From CAYZWU01 sp964482235 (GTDB lineage: Bacteria; Planctomycetota; B15-G4; CAYZWU01), in contig CAYZWU010000043.1 of NCBI GenBank assembly GCA_964482235.1, forward strand, positions 1 to 45,431: 45,431 nucleotides of DNA, written 5' to 3'. The notes beneath the pieces were generated by a model, which searched no databases, was not told the DNA's origin, and worked only from the letters and a program-made list of their open reading frames with translations. A program made the position numbers and the translations under genes. Positions within the stretch are counted from its first letter, which is position 1; each line of letters starts with the position of its first letter. Positions 33,803 to 43,151 of the stretch are shown piece by piece.

Positions 33803-34921
33803 ATGAGGAAAAAGATTCTGGGCGATTCTATCGGGCTCAAGGCGCTCGAGCGCTTTGCCATCAGCTTTCATGCCGACTTCCGGATCGGACCACTGAACAT
33901 CACCCTGCTCGTGGCCATCTGCCTGATCGGGCTTGCCGTGCACCTGGCCAACTACACGTTCCATCTGGAGGTGGTGGTCACCATGGTCGCCGCCGCGCTG
34001 GTCATGGCCTCGGTCTTTCGCATCTGCCAGATCTGGGAGAGCGTTCTCGTCATGACCACCCTGGCGGCTCTCGGCGCCTATCTGCGCCATCGCCCCGAGA
34101 GCATGATTCTCGTCGTCACGATCGTGGCGGCCGGCCTGATCTCGCCCTGCATCCAGATGGCGTACCAGTGGGAGAAGGCCGTGATGCTCCGCTTCGGCAA
34201 GTTCAAGGGTCTGCGAGGATCGGGGATCTTCGTCCTGCTTCCCGTGATGGACAAGGTGGCCAACTTCGTGGACCAGAGGATCCGCGTCACCGACTTCAGG
34301 GCCGAGACAACGCTGACGCGCGACACGGTCCCGGTCAACGTGGATGCCATCGCCTTCTGGATGGTCTGGGATCCCGAGAAGAGCGTGCTCGAGGTGGAGG
34401 ATTACTCCGGCGCCGTCAGCTTCTCGGCCCAGACCGCGCTCCGCGATGCCATCGGGAAAAGCGAGCTGGCCGAGCTTCTCTCGCAGCGCGACAGGCTGGG
34501 CGAGGAGATCCGCAACGTCCTCGACGGCAAGACGAGCGCCTGGGGCATCACGGTGCAGTCCGTGGAGATCAAGGACATCATCATCCCCAAGGCGCTCGAG
34601 GACGCCATGAGCCGCAAGGCCCAGGCCGAACGGGAGCGGCAGTCGCGCATCATCCTGAGCAACGCAGAGACCGAGATCGCCGAAAAGTTCGCCGAAGCGT
34701 CCGAGTTCTACAAGAACAACCCCGCCGCGCTTCATCTCAGGGCGATGAACATGGTCTTCGAGGGGCTCAAGCAGAAGGGATCGATGATCATCGTGCCCAG
34801 CACGGCCGTGGAGACCATGGGGCTGGGCGCCATGGGGGGACTCACCGCCTTCGATCGCATCATGAAGGAGAGCGGGAAGGAAGATGACGAAAAGAAGGCA
34901 CCCGAAGAGAAGGCGGAGTGA
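33803..34921 (+). CDS. SPFH/Band 7 (slipin or stomatin-like) membrane protein
   Basis: A 372-aa membrane protein. Four hydrophobic segments at about 30-130 (ITLLVAICLIGLAVHLA; VVTMVAAALVMASVF; VMTTLAALGAYL; MILVVTIVAAGLI) precede the SPFH domain, which starts at EKAVMLRFGKFKGLRGSGIFVLLP and runs through TLTRDTVPVNVDAIAFWMV, TALRDAIGKSELAELLSQRD and VEIKDIIIPKALEDAM. An Ala/Glu-rich coiled coil follows (RKAQAERERQSRIILSNAE). Slipins usually have one or two membrane segments, so this one has an extended membrane region. It probably forms membrane scaffolds. It is downstream of the GntR regulator and upstream of a secreted protein in a likely three-gene operon. Confidence 0.87.
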   Translation: MRKKILGDSIGLKALERFAISFHADFRIGPLNITLLVAICLIGLAVHLANYTFHLEVVVTMVAAALVMASVFRICQIWESVLVMTTLAALGAYLRHRPESMILVVTIVAAGLISPCIQMAYQWEKAVMLRFGKFKGLRGSGIFVLLPVMDKVANFVDQRIRVTDFRAETTLTRDTVPVNVDAIAFWMVWDPEKSVLEVEDYSGAVSFSAQTALRDAIGKSELAELLSQRDRLGEEIRNVLDGKTSAWGITVQSVEIKDIIIPKALEDAMSRKAQAERERQSRIILSNAETEIAEKFAEASEFYKNNPAALHLRAMNMVFEGLKQKGSMIIVPSTAVETMGLGAMGGLTAFDRIMKESGKEDDEKKAPEEKAE

Positions 34922-34946
34922 TCCGCTTCGAATAAGGAGAAAAACG

Positions 34947-36773
34947 ATGAACACCTTCGAATGGACAAGGACTCTGTTCCTGATTCTGTGCAGTTGCCTG
35001 ATCACGATATCCGCATCGGGAGAGGAGATGCCGGTGCCGGCTCCTGCGGAAAAGGTGCCGGCTCCACCGGCAGCTGTCGGCCCGGCCGCCGCCTTTCCCG
35101 CTGACACCTGCTTCTACCTGGAGATCGACCGCCCCGTCGATGTGGTGGACAGGATCAGCCGGATGAGCTTCTGGCCGCAGGCCATGGCCCTCATCGATGA
35201 GATGAGCGGCTTCCTTCTGGGCGAGGGAGATCAATTCCTGCCTCCGTCCAGCTTCCTCGGCAAGTGGGGCGAAGCGTCCGAGTTCAGGAGCCGCCTGCAG
35301 ACCGTTGCCAATACAACGCTGGCCGTTGCCTGGATCCCAGTGCCCGGATCCGACAGGCTCGTTCCGGTTGTCGCTGCCAGGGGCAGCGCTTCCGGCGACC
35401 GCATCGACTCGCTGGCGTGGCTGCTTCGCTGCTTCAGCGAGGCCGGGGTCGAGAAGGCGCACTCGATTGAAAAGGGGGGCGCTTTCTCGGTTCACACATC
35501 TGATGGAACAAGGATTCTTCACGGCATGGCGATCGAGCAGTGGCTTCTTCTTGCTCCGGCCGGAGGCAGAGAGCTGATGGAAAACGCGGCGAGAGTCCTC
35601 GCCCGGGGTGGCTCCGCATCGGCGGCATCCCTTGCCGGGAACCAGGGTTTCCAAAACGTGATGGCCGCACTGCCGCCGTCTTCCTCCGCACGGGCTTATC
35701 TGGACTGCCGCCAGGCTGCAGCACGGATCGAATCCTGTTGCCTGCTGTCGGAAACGGGAAAGCGCCTGGCCCGGCTCTGCCTGGGCTGGACCGACGCCGT
35801 CGGCCTGGCGCGCGAGGTCGGCGAGGATGGAATCCACACCTGGATGACCGGACAGGTTCTCGAGGATCAGGTGAACGCGGCAATCCCCGGATTGCTGGAT
35901 TCGATGACATCGATCAGGGAGCCGCTTTCGGCTCACTTTCCGGAGAATGCGCTGCTCACGTACGAGGTGGGCCTTCCCCTGGAGGCTCTCTACGACACCG
36001 CCTGCTACTTCCTGCACGAGCTGGCGCCCTGGCTCGGCTCGAAGGTGGACGCCCTCCGGGCGAACTTCGTCGAGGCGGCTCAGCTCGACCCTGAAAGCGA
36101 TCTCTATCCGTTTCTCGGCTCCTCCGTGGCTGCAGCCTGGCTGCCCGCCGATCTCAACGAGTCGAGGTGGCCCTTTCCCAGAACCGTGGTCCTCATGCGG
36201 ATCAAGGACAGGGAGAAGGTGAAAGCCTTCATCACACAGTACCTGAAGTGGGATGCCAGCGTCTGGGCACCGGTGACCGGAGGATTGATCAGCGCCGCAA
36301 CGCGCTCCGAGTCGTTCAGAGGGGTGGAGCTCATGGGAATCGAGCTCGACAGCCTGATCCGGCTGCCGCTGCCTTCGCCCACCTTCGCCCTGATGGACGA
36401 TCTCCTGATCGCGTCAGCCGTCCCGTCGGGAGTGAAGGAGACGATCCTGGCGATTCAGGGCAAAACGCCGATGCTGTCCGCCAAGGCGATCGAGAGCGCC
36501 GGACCTCTTCCGGACGGCGCCATTGAGGTCGTTCACCTGAATCCCCGAGCGTGGGAGTCGGATTGGGAGAAGATCCGGATATTCGCTGTTCCCGCCATCT
36601 GTTCCTTGCTGCTCGACAGCGAGTTTCTTGCCGGGAGCCGGATCGAGAAAAAAGTGAAAAGTGCTATGCAGGCCCTTATCGACCTGCTCGTACAGTTCGA
36701 ACGGACCACCGGCACGACGGTGATCGATGAGAACAATCGGTTCACGTTCTACATCGCCGTGCGCGGGCGCTGA
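34947..36773 (+). CDS. Secreted protein, resembling DUF3352-type proteins
   Basis: A 608-aa exported protein. The ATG at 34947 has AAGGAG 7 nt upstream and gives a signal peptide (LFLILCSCLITISASG) and a Pro/Ala-rich linker (PVPAPAEKVPAPPAA). Further in, ADTCFYLEIDRPVDVVDRI and SLAGNQGFQNVMAALPPSSSARAYLDC resemble the repeating pattern of DUF3352 proteins in Planctomycetes and cyanobacteria. No catalytic motif is recognised. It is 25 nt after the SPFH gene and probably cotranscribed with it under the GntR regulator. The role could be envelope-related. Family link is tentative. Confidence 0.6.
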   Translation: MNTFEWTRTLFLILCSCLITISASGEEMPVPAPAEKVPAPPAAVGPAAAFPADTCFYLEIDRPVDVVDRISRMSFWPQAMALIDEMSGFLLGEGDQFLPPSSFLGKWGEASEFRSRLQTVANTTLAVAWIPVPGSDRLVPVVAARGSASGDRIDSLAWLLRCFSEAGVEKAHSIEKGGAFSVHTSDGTRILHGMAIEQWLLLAPAGGRELMENAARVLARGGSASAASLAGNQGFQNVMAALPPSSSARAYLDCRQAAARIESCCLLSETGKRLARLCLGWTDAVGLAREVGEDGIHTWMTGQVLEDQVNAAIPGLLDSMTSIREPLSAHFPENALLTYEVGLPLEALYDTACYFLHELAPWLGSKVDALRANFVEAAQLDPESDLYPFLGSSVAAAWLPADLNESRWPFPRTVVLMRIKDREKVKAFITQYLKWDASVWAPVTGGLISAATRSESFRGVELMGIELDSLIRLPLPSPTFALMDDLLIASAVPSGVKETILAIQGKTPMLSAKAIESAGPLPDGAIEVVHLNPRAWESDWEKIRIFAVPAICSLLLDSEFLAGSRIEKKVKSAMQALIDLLVQFERTTGTTVIDENNRFTFYIAVRGR

Positions 36774-36821
36774 GCGTCCGGGAGCAGCAACGCCCTCCTG
36801 CTTTTCCGATCGGCTCGGGAA

Positions 36822-37862
36822 TCAGGGGGGCGTTGCGCCAACCAGCTCGTCCAGGACGAGTTCGAGACCGGCCACGACGCGGGCCAGTTTCTCGAAGTCG
36901 ATCTTGTCCGGCGTATCGGACGCAAGATGGTAGTGGGGGTAGCGGAAGGGAGCCGTGTCCGTGACCATGACGGCCTGGTAGCCGGCCTTCCAGAATGACC
37001 AGTGATCCGACCAGGCGATCCCCGGAAGAATCCCGGGAAGTGCTGCGCCTTCCGACGGAAAGGAGGTGCGGCGCCGGAACGATGCCACCACGTCGCGGAC
37101 CAGCCTGCGCGAACCGGTGTTCCCCACGAAGGCGATGAAGTTGCCCTGTGAAGGATAGAAGAATCCCAGCGGCGGCGGGTATTTCTGGCTATCGTCGCCG
37201 TCGAGGAAGCAGCCCATCGTCTCGAGGGCGAGCATGGCAGCCACGTCCTCTCCCCGCTCCTCGCAGCGGCGCGCGTAAACCAGGCTGCCCATCTCCTTCG
37301 TCTGGAAGAAAGGCGGCTCCTCGTTGGTGAAGAAGACGAAGCGGATGGTCCTGTCCGGCTTCTTCCCGGAAAAGATTCGCGCGAGCGCCAGAGCGGCGGC
37401 GACTCCGCTGCCGTTGTCGTTGGCGCCGGGCGAGCCGGGAACCGTGTCGTAATGCGCGCCGACGACAACGATCTCCTCCTTCTTCGATGAACCGGGGATC
37501 TCCACGGCAAGGTTGTCGCAGCTCCTTCCCATGGCCTGGAACGACTGGCGCTCCACACTGCAGCCGAATCCGACCAGGGATTCCTCGATGAAGTCGGCGG
37601 CCCGTTGCAGGGCCTCCATTCGATGGGTGATGTTTCTTTCCCCGATGACGACGGCCAGCCTCTCGACGGCGGCGCGAAGCTCCTCGGCAAGCTCGGCCTC
37701 CCCTTCGGTTAGAGGCGGGAGGGGGCCGGACCAGCTTTCTTCAGGCATGCCTATCATGAGGGGCCAGCAAATCAAGAAGAGGATCACGATTACCAGAGCC
37801 AGGAACCCCAGCCGCAGGAGCGCCCGGCGATTGATTATTTCTACAGCCATCTTTCGAGCCAT
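36822..37862 (-). CDS. M28 family zinc peptidase, membrane anchored
   Basis: A 346-aa peptidase with an N-terminal membrane anchor (LLRLGFLALVIVILFLICW). Dinuclear zinc ligands of the M28 fold are visible: His in VVVGAHYDTVPG, Asp in GANDNGSGVAAALAL, Glu pair in FFTNEEPP, an acidic residue in ALETMGC, and His in PHYHLASDTPDKIDF. The catalytic domain probably faces the periplasm and trims N-terminal residues from peptides or acts as a glutaminyl cyclase-like enzyme. The start is the ATG at 37862; a TTG at 37895 and an ATG at 37850 are alternatives and none has a strong ribosome site. It converges with the DUF3352-like gene and diverges from the SBBP gene. Confidence 0.85.
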   Translation of the reverse strand: MARKMAVEIINRRALLRLGFLALVIVILFLICWPLMIGMPEESWSGPLPPLTEGEAELAEELRAAVERLAVVIGERNITHRMEALQRAADFIEESLVGFGCSVERQSFQAMGRSCDNLAVEIPGSSKKEEIVVVGAHYDTVPGSPGANDNGSGVAAALALARIFSGKKPDRTIRFVFFTNEEPPFFQTKEMGSLVYARRCEERGEDVAAMLALETMGCFLDGDDSQKYPPPLGFFYPSQGNFIAFVGNTGSRRLVRDVVASFRRRTSFPSEGAALPGILPGIAWSDHWSFWKAGYQAVMVTDTAPFRYPHYHLASDTPDKIDFEKLARVVAGLELVLDELVGATPP

Positions 37863-37996
37863 GATAAGCCCGGAGATGGGGGCGAAGCAACCCAATCCAC
37901 GGACAGAGTGGCTCTCGAAGCGGTCGGGATTGCCGCAAAAGCTGAATATTTAAGGGGTTTTACGGATGGTTAATTAGAAATAAGCATTAGAGCATA

Positions 37997-38025
37997 TTGA
38001 TTTGTTGGGATTGCTTCCTTATATT
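37997..38025 (+). promoter_or_regulatory. Candidate sigma-70 promoter for the SBBP gene
   Basis: TTGATT (37997-38002) and TATATT (38020-38025) are spaced by exactly 17 nt in the AT-rich region between the divergent M28 and SBBP genes. This would leave a leader of about 110 nt before the ATG at 38145, which has GGGAGGAAG upstream. Confidence 0.4.
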
Positions 38026-38144
38026 GGATCTCGGTGGAACCATACCGGAATCAAGGGGACTCTTGGGTATAAGAGTGTTATTTCCGTTCGGCTGGGCCAG
38101 CAAGGGCGGAATCGGTTTCTGTATGATCAATCGGGAGGAAGAAC

Positions 38145-40957
38145 ATGTTCACACGATTTGTCTGCATCCTCATTTTGCAGCTCTGTCCTTTTGTTGCCGG
38201 TGCTGCAGGCTCCGGGGATGCTACCCGTGAGGACGATGCCATGGGGGAGGCTTCCAGCAGCCTTCCTCTCTACTTCATCGAGAATCAGGGGCAGATCGAC
38301 AGTGAGGATGTTGCCTATTACGTGAAGGGTGCGGACAGGACCCTCTATTTCACCTCCCGGGGAATCACGATCGTTTTTTTTGGCGGTGAAGACGATGCAG
38401 TGGAACGCTTCACGGTCAGGCTCGATTTCGAGGGCGCTCTTGCCGATGTCGCGCCTCGCGGGGCGGACCGGGCCGAGGCCGTCTTCAGCTACTTCAAGGG
38501 CAGGCCCGACGAGTGGAGAACCGGACTGCCTGCCTTTGCCAGGCTGGTCTACACGAATCTCTGGCCCGGCATCGACCTGGTCTTCTCCGGATCGGGAAGC
38601 AGGCTCAAGTACGAGTTCATCGTGCAGCCCGGCGCCGATCCGGCCTTGGTCCGGCTGAGCTATGCAGGGATCGACGATCTCTTCGTCAGCGAAACGGGCG
38701 AGCTCGTCGTGACGACGGCGGTCAACACTTTCGAGGACGGAAAGCCCTTCGCCTACCAGACGGTCGACGGCGGGATGAGGGAAGTGTCGATGGAATATGC
38801 CCTCGGAGATCGGTGCGGCAGCGGCGGCTGCTCGTACGGTTTCCGCCTGGGTGACTTTGATCCCGCTCTTCCCCTTCACCTCGATCCGGCATTCAGCGTT
38901 TACTGCGGCTACATCGGCGGCAGCGGCGATGATGCCGGCTGGAGCATCGCCGTGGACGGTGAGGGCAGCACCTATGTTGCAGGCACCACGGGATCCGACG
39001 AGACGACCTTTCCCGTCNNNNNNNNNNNNNNNNNNNNNNNNNNNNNNNNNNNNNNNNNNNNNNNNNNNNNNNNNNNNNNNNNNNNNNNNNNNNNNNNNNN
39101 NNNNNNNNNNNNNNNNNGGGCAGCACCTATGTTGCAGGCACCACGGGATCCGACGAGACGACCTTTCCCGTCGTTACCGGTCCGGATGCGACCTACAATG
39201 GAAGCTTCGACGCGTTCATCGCCAAGATAAACGCAGATGGAACGGCGCTCGAGTATTGCGGCTACATCGGAGGGACCGGGGATGAGGAGGGGTGGGGCGT
39301 CACCGTCAATGCCCAGGGCAACGCCTTTCTGGTCGGTACGACGGAATCCGACGAGACGACCTTTCCCGTCATCATCGGTCCGGACCTCACCTTCAACGGC
39401 GGCACCGACGCCTTCGCGGCCAAGCTCAGCGTAGACGGCACGAGCCTCAGGTACTGCGGCTACATCGGCGGAATCGGCGAGGAGTCGGGCCAGGGGATCG
39501 CTCTTGATCCCGGCGGCAACGCCTATCTGGCCGGATACACAGGATCCGACGAGACGACCTTTCCCGTTCGGGTCGGCCCGGACCTGACCTTCAACGGGAA
39601 CAGGGATGCCTTCGTGGCCAGGGTGAAGTGGGATGGGTCGGGACTGGATTGCTGCGGCTACATCGGCGGCGCACAGGACGATCTCTGCTACAGTATCGCC
39701 GTGGACAGCGTGGGGCACGCCTACGCAACGGGCTCCACGTTATCCGACGAGGCGACCTTTCCGGTGAGAGTGGGGCCTGACCTCAGCTTCAACGACCTGT
39801 CCGGCGGCTTCGACGCATTCCTGGCGAAGGTGGAGCTGGACGGATCGGATCTGGTCTACTGCGGCTACGTGGGGGGCAGCAAGTACGACGAGTGCCCCGG
39901 AATCGCGGTGGACGACCAGGGGCACGCCTACCTGGCCGGTTTCACTGCTTCCGATGAGACGACCTTTCCCGTGATCGGCGGGCCTGATCTCACCCACAAC
40001 GGCGGCACCCAGTCTTACTACGACGCCTTCGTGGCCAAGGTGGAGCTGGACGGCTCGGGCCTGGTCTACTGCGGCTACATCGGCGGCAAAACGGACGAGA
40101 TAGCCGGTGTCATCGCCGTGGACGGAGAGGGGAATGCCTATATAGCCGGTTCGACACAGTCGGGTGAGACCGGTTTTCCCGTACAGGTCGGCCCTGACCT
40201 GAGCTACAACGGCAAGCTCGACGGTTTCGTCACCCGCGTCGATGCGCAGGGTGAAGGCCTCGACTACTGCGGCTACATCGGCGGAATCGATGACGACTTC
40301 TGCCACGGCATTGCTGTCGACGATGTGGGAAACGTCTTTCTTTCCGGCTGGACGCGCTCGGACGAAACCACCTTCCCGGTCCATCAGGGTCCGGACGTGA
40401 CATTCAACGGGACGGGGAGCGGCGTCTGGGGCGGCGATGCATTCGTGGTCAAGGTCCCCCAGCACCACATCCTCCTGCGCGCCGGGAATGTGGACGTCGT
40501 CAACGGCGATCCGGCTGATATCCTCCTTGTCAACGGGACAGCCGGTGACGATGTCTACCGGAAGGTGGTGATACCTGCAGGGTCGACGGTGACCATTGCC
40601 ATGAGGCTCCCGCCCAGCGGTCCGAATCCGGCGTCCTTCGCCCTCTATGCCTGGTTCGGCGAGGCCGGCGAGCTCGATCCCTCGTTCCAGCCCTACGACA
40701 TCGGGACGGCCTGCTTCCCCATGCCGCTCGGCAACGGCTTGCCATGGGCGCCCCCGACAACGGTGGCGAACAATACAGGCTACTACCTCCTCGGATTCCC
40801 GCTCTTGCCGGGAATCCTGCCGGCGCCCACCTACGTGGTGCAGAACTACACCCTTCAGCCGGGCGCCGTCTGGACGCTCCAGGGGATCATCTTCGACAAC
40901 GGTTCGGGCGGGGGGGCGATGAGCCTCACCAACGCCGTTGTCCTGATTCAGGAGTGA
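38145..40957 (+). CDS. SBBP-repeat beta-propeller surface protein, interrupted by an assembly gap
   Basis: A secreted protein with signal LILQLCPFVAGAAG and an N-terminal domain seen in many SBBP proteins (LPLYFIENQGQIDSEDVAYY; LPAFARLVYTNLWPGIDLVF). Then come repeated ~57-residue SBBP blades, each with YCGYIGG, a VD..GxAYxAGxT segment and SDETTFPV..GPD. Seven YCGYIGG-type units are visible in the assembled part. A run of 100 N at 39018-39117 breaks the frame (frame of 38145 before, frame of 39119 after). Identical 55-mers flank the gap; merging them restores one frame of 885 aa ending at 40957. The beta-rich tail ends LTNAVVLIQE. Probable extracellular adhesin or scaffold. Confidence 0.82.
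38963..39017 (+). repeat. 55-mer, left copy flanking the N gap
   Basis: This 55-nt segment, part of one SBBP blade, is identical to 39118-39172 on the other side of the gap. Its length and position at the contig end fit the k-mer overlap left by a de Bruijn assembler, not a biological repeat. Confidence 0.9.
39018..39117. other. Assembly gap of 100 N
   Basis: Exactly 100 N bases, the conventional size for a gap of unknown length. It falls inside a repetitive SBBP gene and is flanked by identical 55-mers, so the true distance may be zero (contigs overlapping) or one or more extra blades. Confidence 0.98.
39118..39172 (+). repeat. 55-mer, right copy flanking the N gap
   Basis: Identical to 38963-39017. 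Downstream the sequence continues into fresh SBBP coding sequence. In this copy the codon frame starts at 39119, differing from the left side only because of the arbitrary N length. Confidence 0.9.
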
Positions 40958-40983
40958 GCGATCGCCTCAACGCGTGACGGTTC

Positions 40984-42177
40984 TCAAGGCTCCACTTCCA
41001 CGGCCACGGCGTTCGACACGTAGTCAAAGGGCGACAGCAGCGTGTAGGCGAAGTGAATCTGCGTGCCCACGGGGAAGATGCCGGGCGGCAGGGGGCCAAG
41101 GGTGTTGAACTGGGCCGAGGCCTGCCCCGAGCCGTCGAGCGATCCCCGGAAATCGACGAGGATCGACGAGTTCGCGTGGGAGCGGATGTAGGCCAGGAAG
41201 AAGTCGTAGTTCAGCGGAAGGGTCGTCATGCCTCCGGGCAGGGAGACGCCCGGTTCGGTGCCGCTGGCCGACCCGAGGAGGAAATAGCTCCTGTAGGCGT
41301 TGGCGGCGCCTGCGTCGAGCTCGAAGTCGACCGTGCTCGCCGTGCTCTCATAGATCCGCCACGTGTCGGCCGAGAGCGGACCGCCCCAGATGCTGTAGAC
41401 CCAGTCGGGGTGGTCGATGAAGGGATTCCGGTTGTACTGGATGTTCTGGTGGATGAAGTCGTTCCGCGCCCGTTCGACGTCGTCCACCGGGTCGTTCATG
41501 TGCCACTCGAGCAGGGTGGAGAGCTTGCCCATGTATCGCGAGCCGCTCTGGATCAGCGAGATGTTGTCCGTCAGCTCGAGGTCGAGCTCGTCAGTCTGGT
41601 CGCCGTTGTACCGCACGTCGAGATAGAACATGACCCGGGCCAGGTCTCCCTTCTCCACATCGCGGACTTCCCACGAATCGAAGTCGTAGAAGCACTCGGG
41701 AGCCTCGGGGTGATACGATGTTCCGCCGTTGTCGTAATACTTGTTGCCCCGCGAGCTGTTGACATTCGCGTCGCAGGCGAAGATGTGAAACATGTCCGTG
41801 TTGGCGGGTCCGTCCTCCGTCCCGTAGCTCTTGGGCCAGGTGTGCTCCCTGTTCCAGTCGGGCCACGAGCTCTTGGGCACCGAGTAGCCGGAGTAGATCA
41901 GGATCACGTTGCCGGGATCGGCGGGATCCTCGTCGAGATCCTCGAGCGCGGCCTGGGTGTCGTAGCCGCTCGAGCTGTGCGGGATCACCGTGTGATCGTC
42001 GATGATCTCATGGAGCGCGTTCCGCAGCGCCGAGCCGGTCTTGTCGTCCGCGCTGTCGTAGTAGCCGGGCGGAATCTGCGCCAGAGCGGCGGGGATCGTC
42101 ACGATCAGGGCGGCCAGTGTGAGAAGCAACAGACTGAACGCCTTCCTGTTCCCGATTGATTTCACATCAAACATCAT
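40984..42177 (-). CDS. Secreted endonuclease I family nuclease
   Basis: A 397-aa exported nuclease. The start is taken at ATG 42177 (adjacent ATG at 42174), with GAAGAAGGA upstream; it gives a signal LLLLTLAALIVTIPAALAQ. An upstream frame to 42246 adds a Cys/Arg-rich leader. The endonuclease I core is present: GYYDSADDKTGSALRNALHEII, then the beta-beta-alpha metal motif WNREHTWPKSYG with catalytic His, DMFHIFACDANVNSSRGNKYY and MNDPVDDVERARNDFI. Such enzymes cut double- and single-stranded DNA or RNA with low sequence preference outside the cell, for nutrient scavenging. A ~110-residue beta-rich tail (GSLDGSGQASAQFNTLGPLP) ends VSNAVAVEVEP. It ends head-on with the SBBP gene, 26 nt apart. Confidence 0.9.
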   Translation of the reverse strand: MMFDVKSIGNRKAFSLLLLTLAALIVTIPAALAQIPPGYYDSADDKTGSALRNALHEIIDDHTVIPHSSSGYDTQAALEDLDEDPADPGNVILIYSGYSVPKSSWPDWNREHTWPKSYGTEDGPANTDMFHIFACDANVNSSRGNKYYDNGGTSYHPEAPECFYDFDSWEVRDVEKGDLARVMFYLDVRYNGDQTDELDLELTDNISLIQSGSRYMGKLSTLLEWHMNDPVDDVERARNDFIHQNIQYNRNPFIDHPDWVYSIWGGPLSADTWRIYESTASTVDFELDAGAANAYRSYFLLGSASGTEPGVSLPGGMTTLPLNYDFFLAYIRSHANSSILVDFRGSLDGSGQASAQFNTLGPLPPGIFPVGTQIHFAYTLLSPFDYVSNAVAVEVEP

Positions 42178-42426
42178 TTTTTTCCTTCTTCTCGGAAAAG
42201 GTGCCGGGACCGTCTCCAGACAGGGATACACACTGCAGGGACGCACCCAGAGGAATCTCTCCGGTCGATGCCGGTTTCTTTCAAGTCAGTTCGATGGCCG
42301 AGTGCTTTATCAGGCCGTAAGTATGATATCAGAGAGTTGTCGTTTGATTAATAGACTATTTTCGATTCGAGAGGAAGCTGCCAGGGATCCGGCGCGGAGA
42401 ATCGGCTGAATGGAGGGCGCTTACCG

Positions 42427-43080
42427 TCATCTCGCGGCCCAGAGCAAACCGCGCCGCACGATCTCCCTGGCTTCCGGCACATCGAAATCGGCAATCCCAT
42501 GTCCCCAGGAGGCGTAGAAGATCCTTCCCTGACCGTAGCGTCGCGTCCAGGCCATCGGCATGACGGTGCCGCGAACCCAGTCGCAGCCGCTCAGGTCGCC
42601 GCTCATCGTGGTGGCGGCCAGAAGGTGGTTCGAGGGATCCACGTGCATGTAGTACTGCTCGGTCCGCACCTGGAAATCGGAGAGGCCGCGCGTGATCTCG
42701 CTGGCGCGGTCCACGATCTCCACCTCGAACTCCTTGATCTTGCCCGGGTGGGCGACGAACTGCCCGCCCACCATGAACTGGTACTCCGAGCTGACGCGAA
42801 AGGCGTCGCCCGCGCCGCCGTGCCAGCCCCCCAGCCCGGCGCCCTGCCTCACGGCCTGGCAGAGGTTCCCCTCCTGTTCCGGTGTGATCTCCCCCATGGT
42901 CCAGACCGGAACGATGAGATCGAAGGAATGGAGCCGCTCGCCGTCGAGGAGGCAATCCAGGGTGGGGGCCAGTTCCACATCCAAGCCTTCAGCGCGGAGA
43001 AGATCGGCGAAGAGCGCTGCGCTCTGCTCCGGTTCGTGAACGTGCCAGCCGCCGTGAAAGAACAGAGCTCGCTTTGACAT
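42427..43080 (-). CDS. ThuA-like domain protein
   Basis: A 217-aa cytoplasmic protein with a class I glutamine amidotransferase-like fold of the ThuA family. Recognisable pieces are KRALFFHGGWHVHEP at the start, GAGLGGWHGGAGDAF, TEQYYMHVDPSNHLLAATT, and MPMAWTRRYGQGRIFYASWGH near the end. ThuA-like proteins accompany sugar oxidoreductases in many Planctomycetes, Verrucomicrobia and Bacteroidetes. GGGAGG precedes the ATG. It lies 71 nt after the Gfo/Idh gene, so the two probably work together on a sugar or its keto-derivative. The reaction is not established. Confidence 0.88.
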   Translation of the reverse strand: MSKRALFFHGGWHVHEPEQSAALFADLLRAEGLDVELAPTLDCLLDGERLHSFDLIVPVWTMGEITPEQEGNLCQAVRQGAGLGGWHGGAGDAFRVSSEYQFMVGGQFVAHPGKIKEFEVEIVDRASEITRGLSDFQVRTEQYYMHVDPSNHLLAATTMSGDLSGCDWVRGTVMPMAWTRRYGQGRIFYASWGHGIADFDVPEAREIVRRGLLWAAR

Positions 43081-43151
43081 GGACGATCCTCCCTGGTACT
43101 GGAATCAACACTCTTTCGTTGCAGGCAAATGAACCCTATCGATCGAGCACC

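Noticed and set aside
38145..40957. A genuine frameshift in the SBBP gene
   Set aside because: The frame change is produced by the arbitrary 100-N run; merging the identical 55-mers on each side restores one frame.
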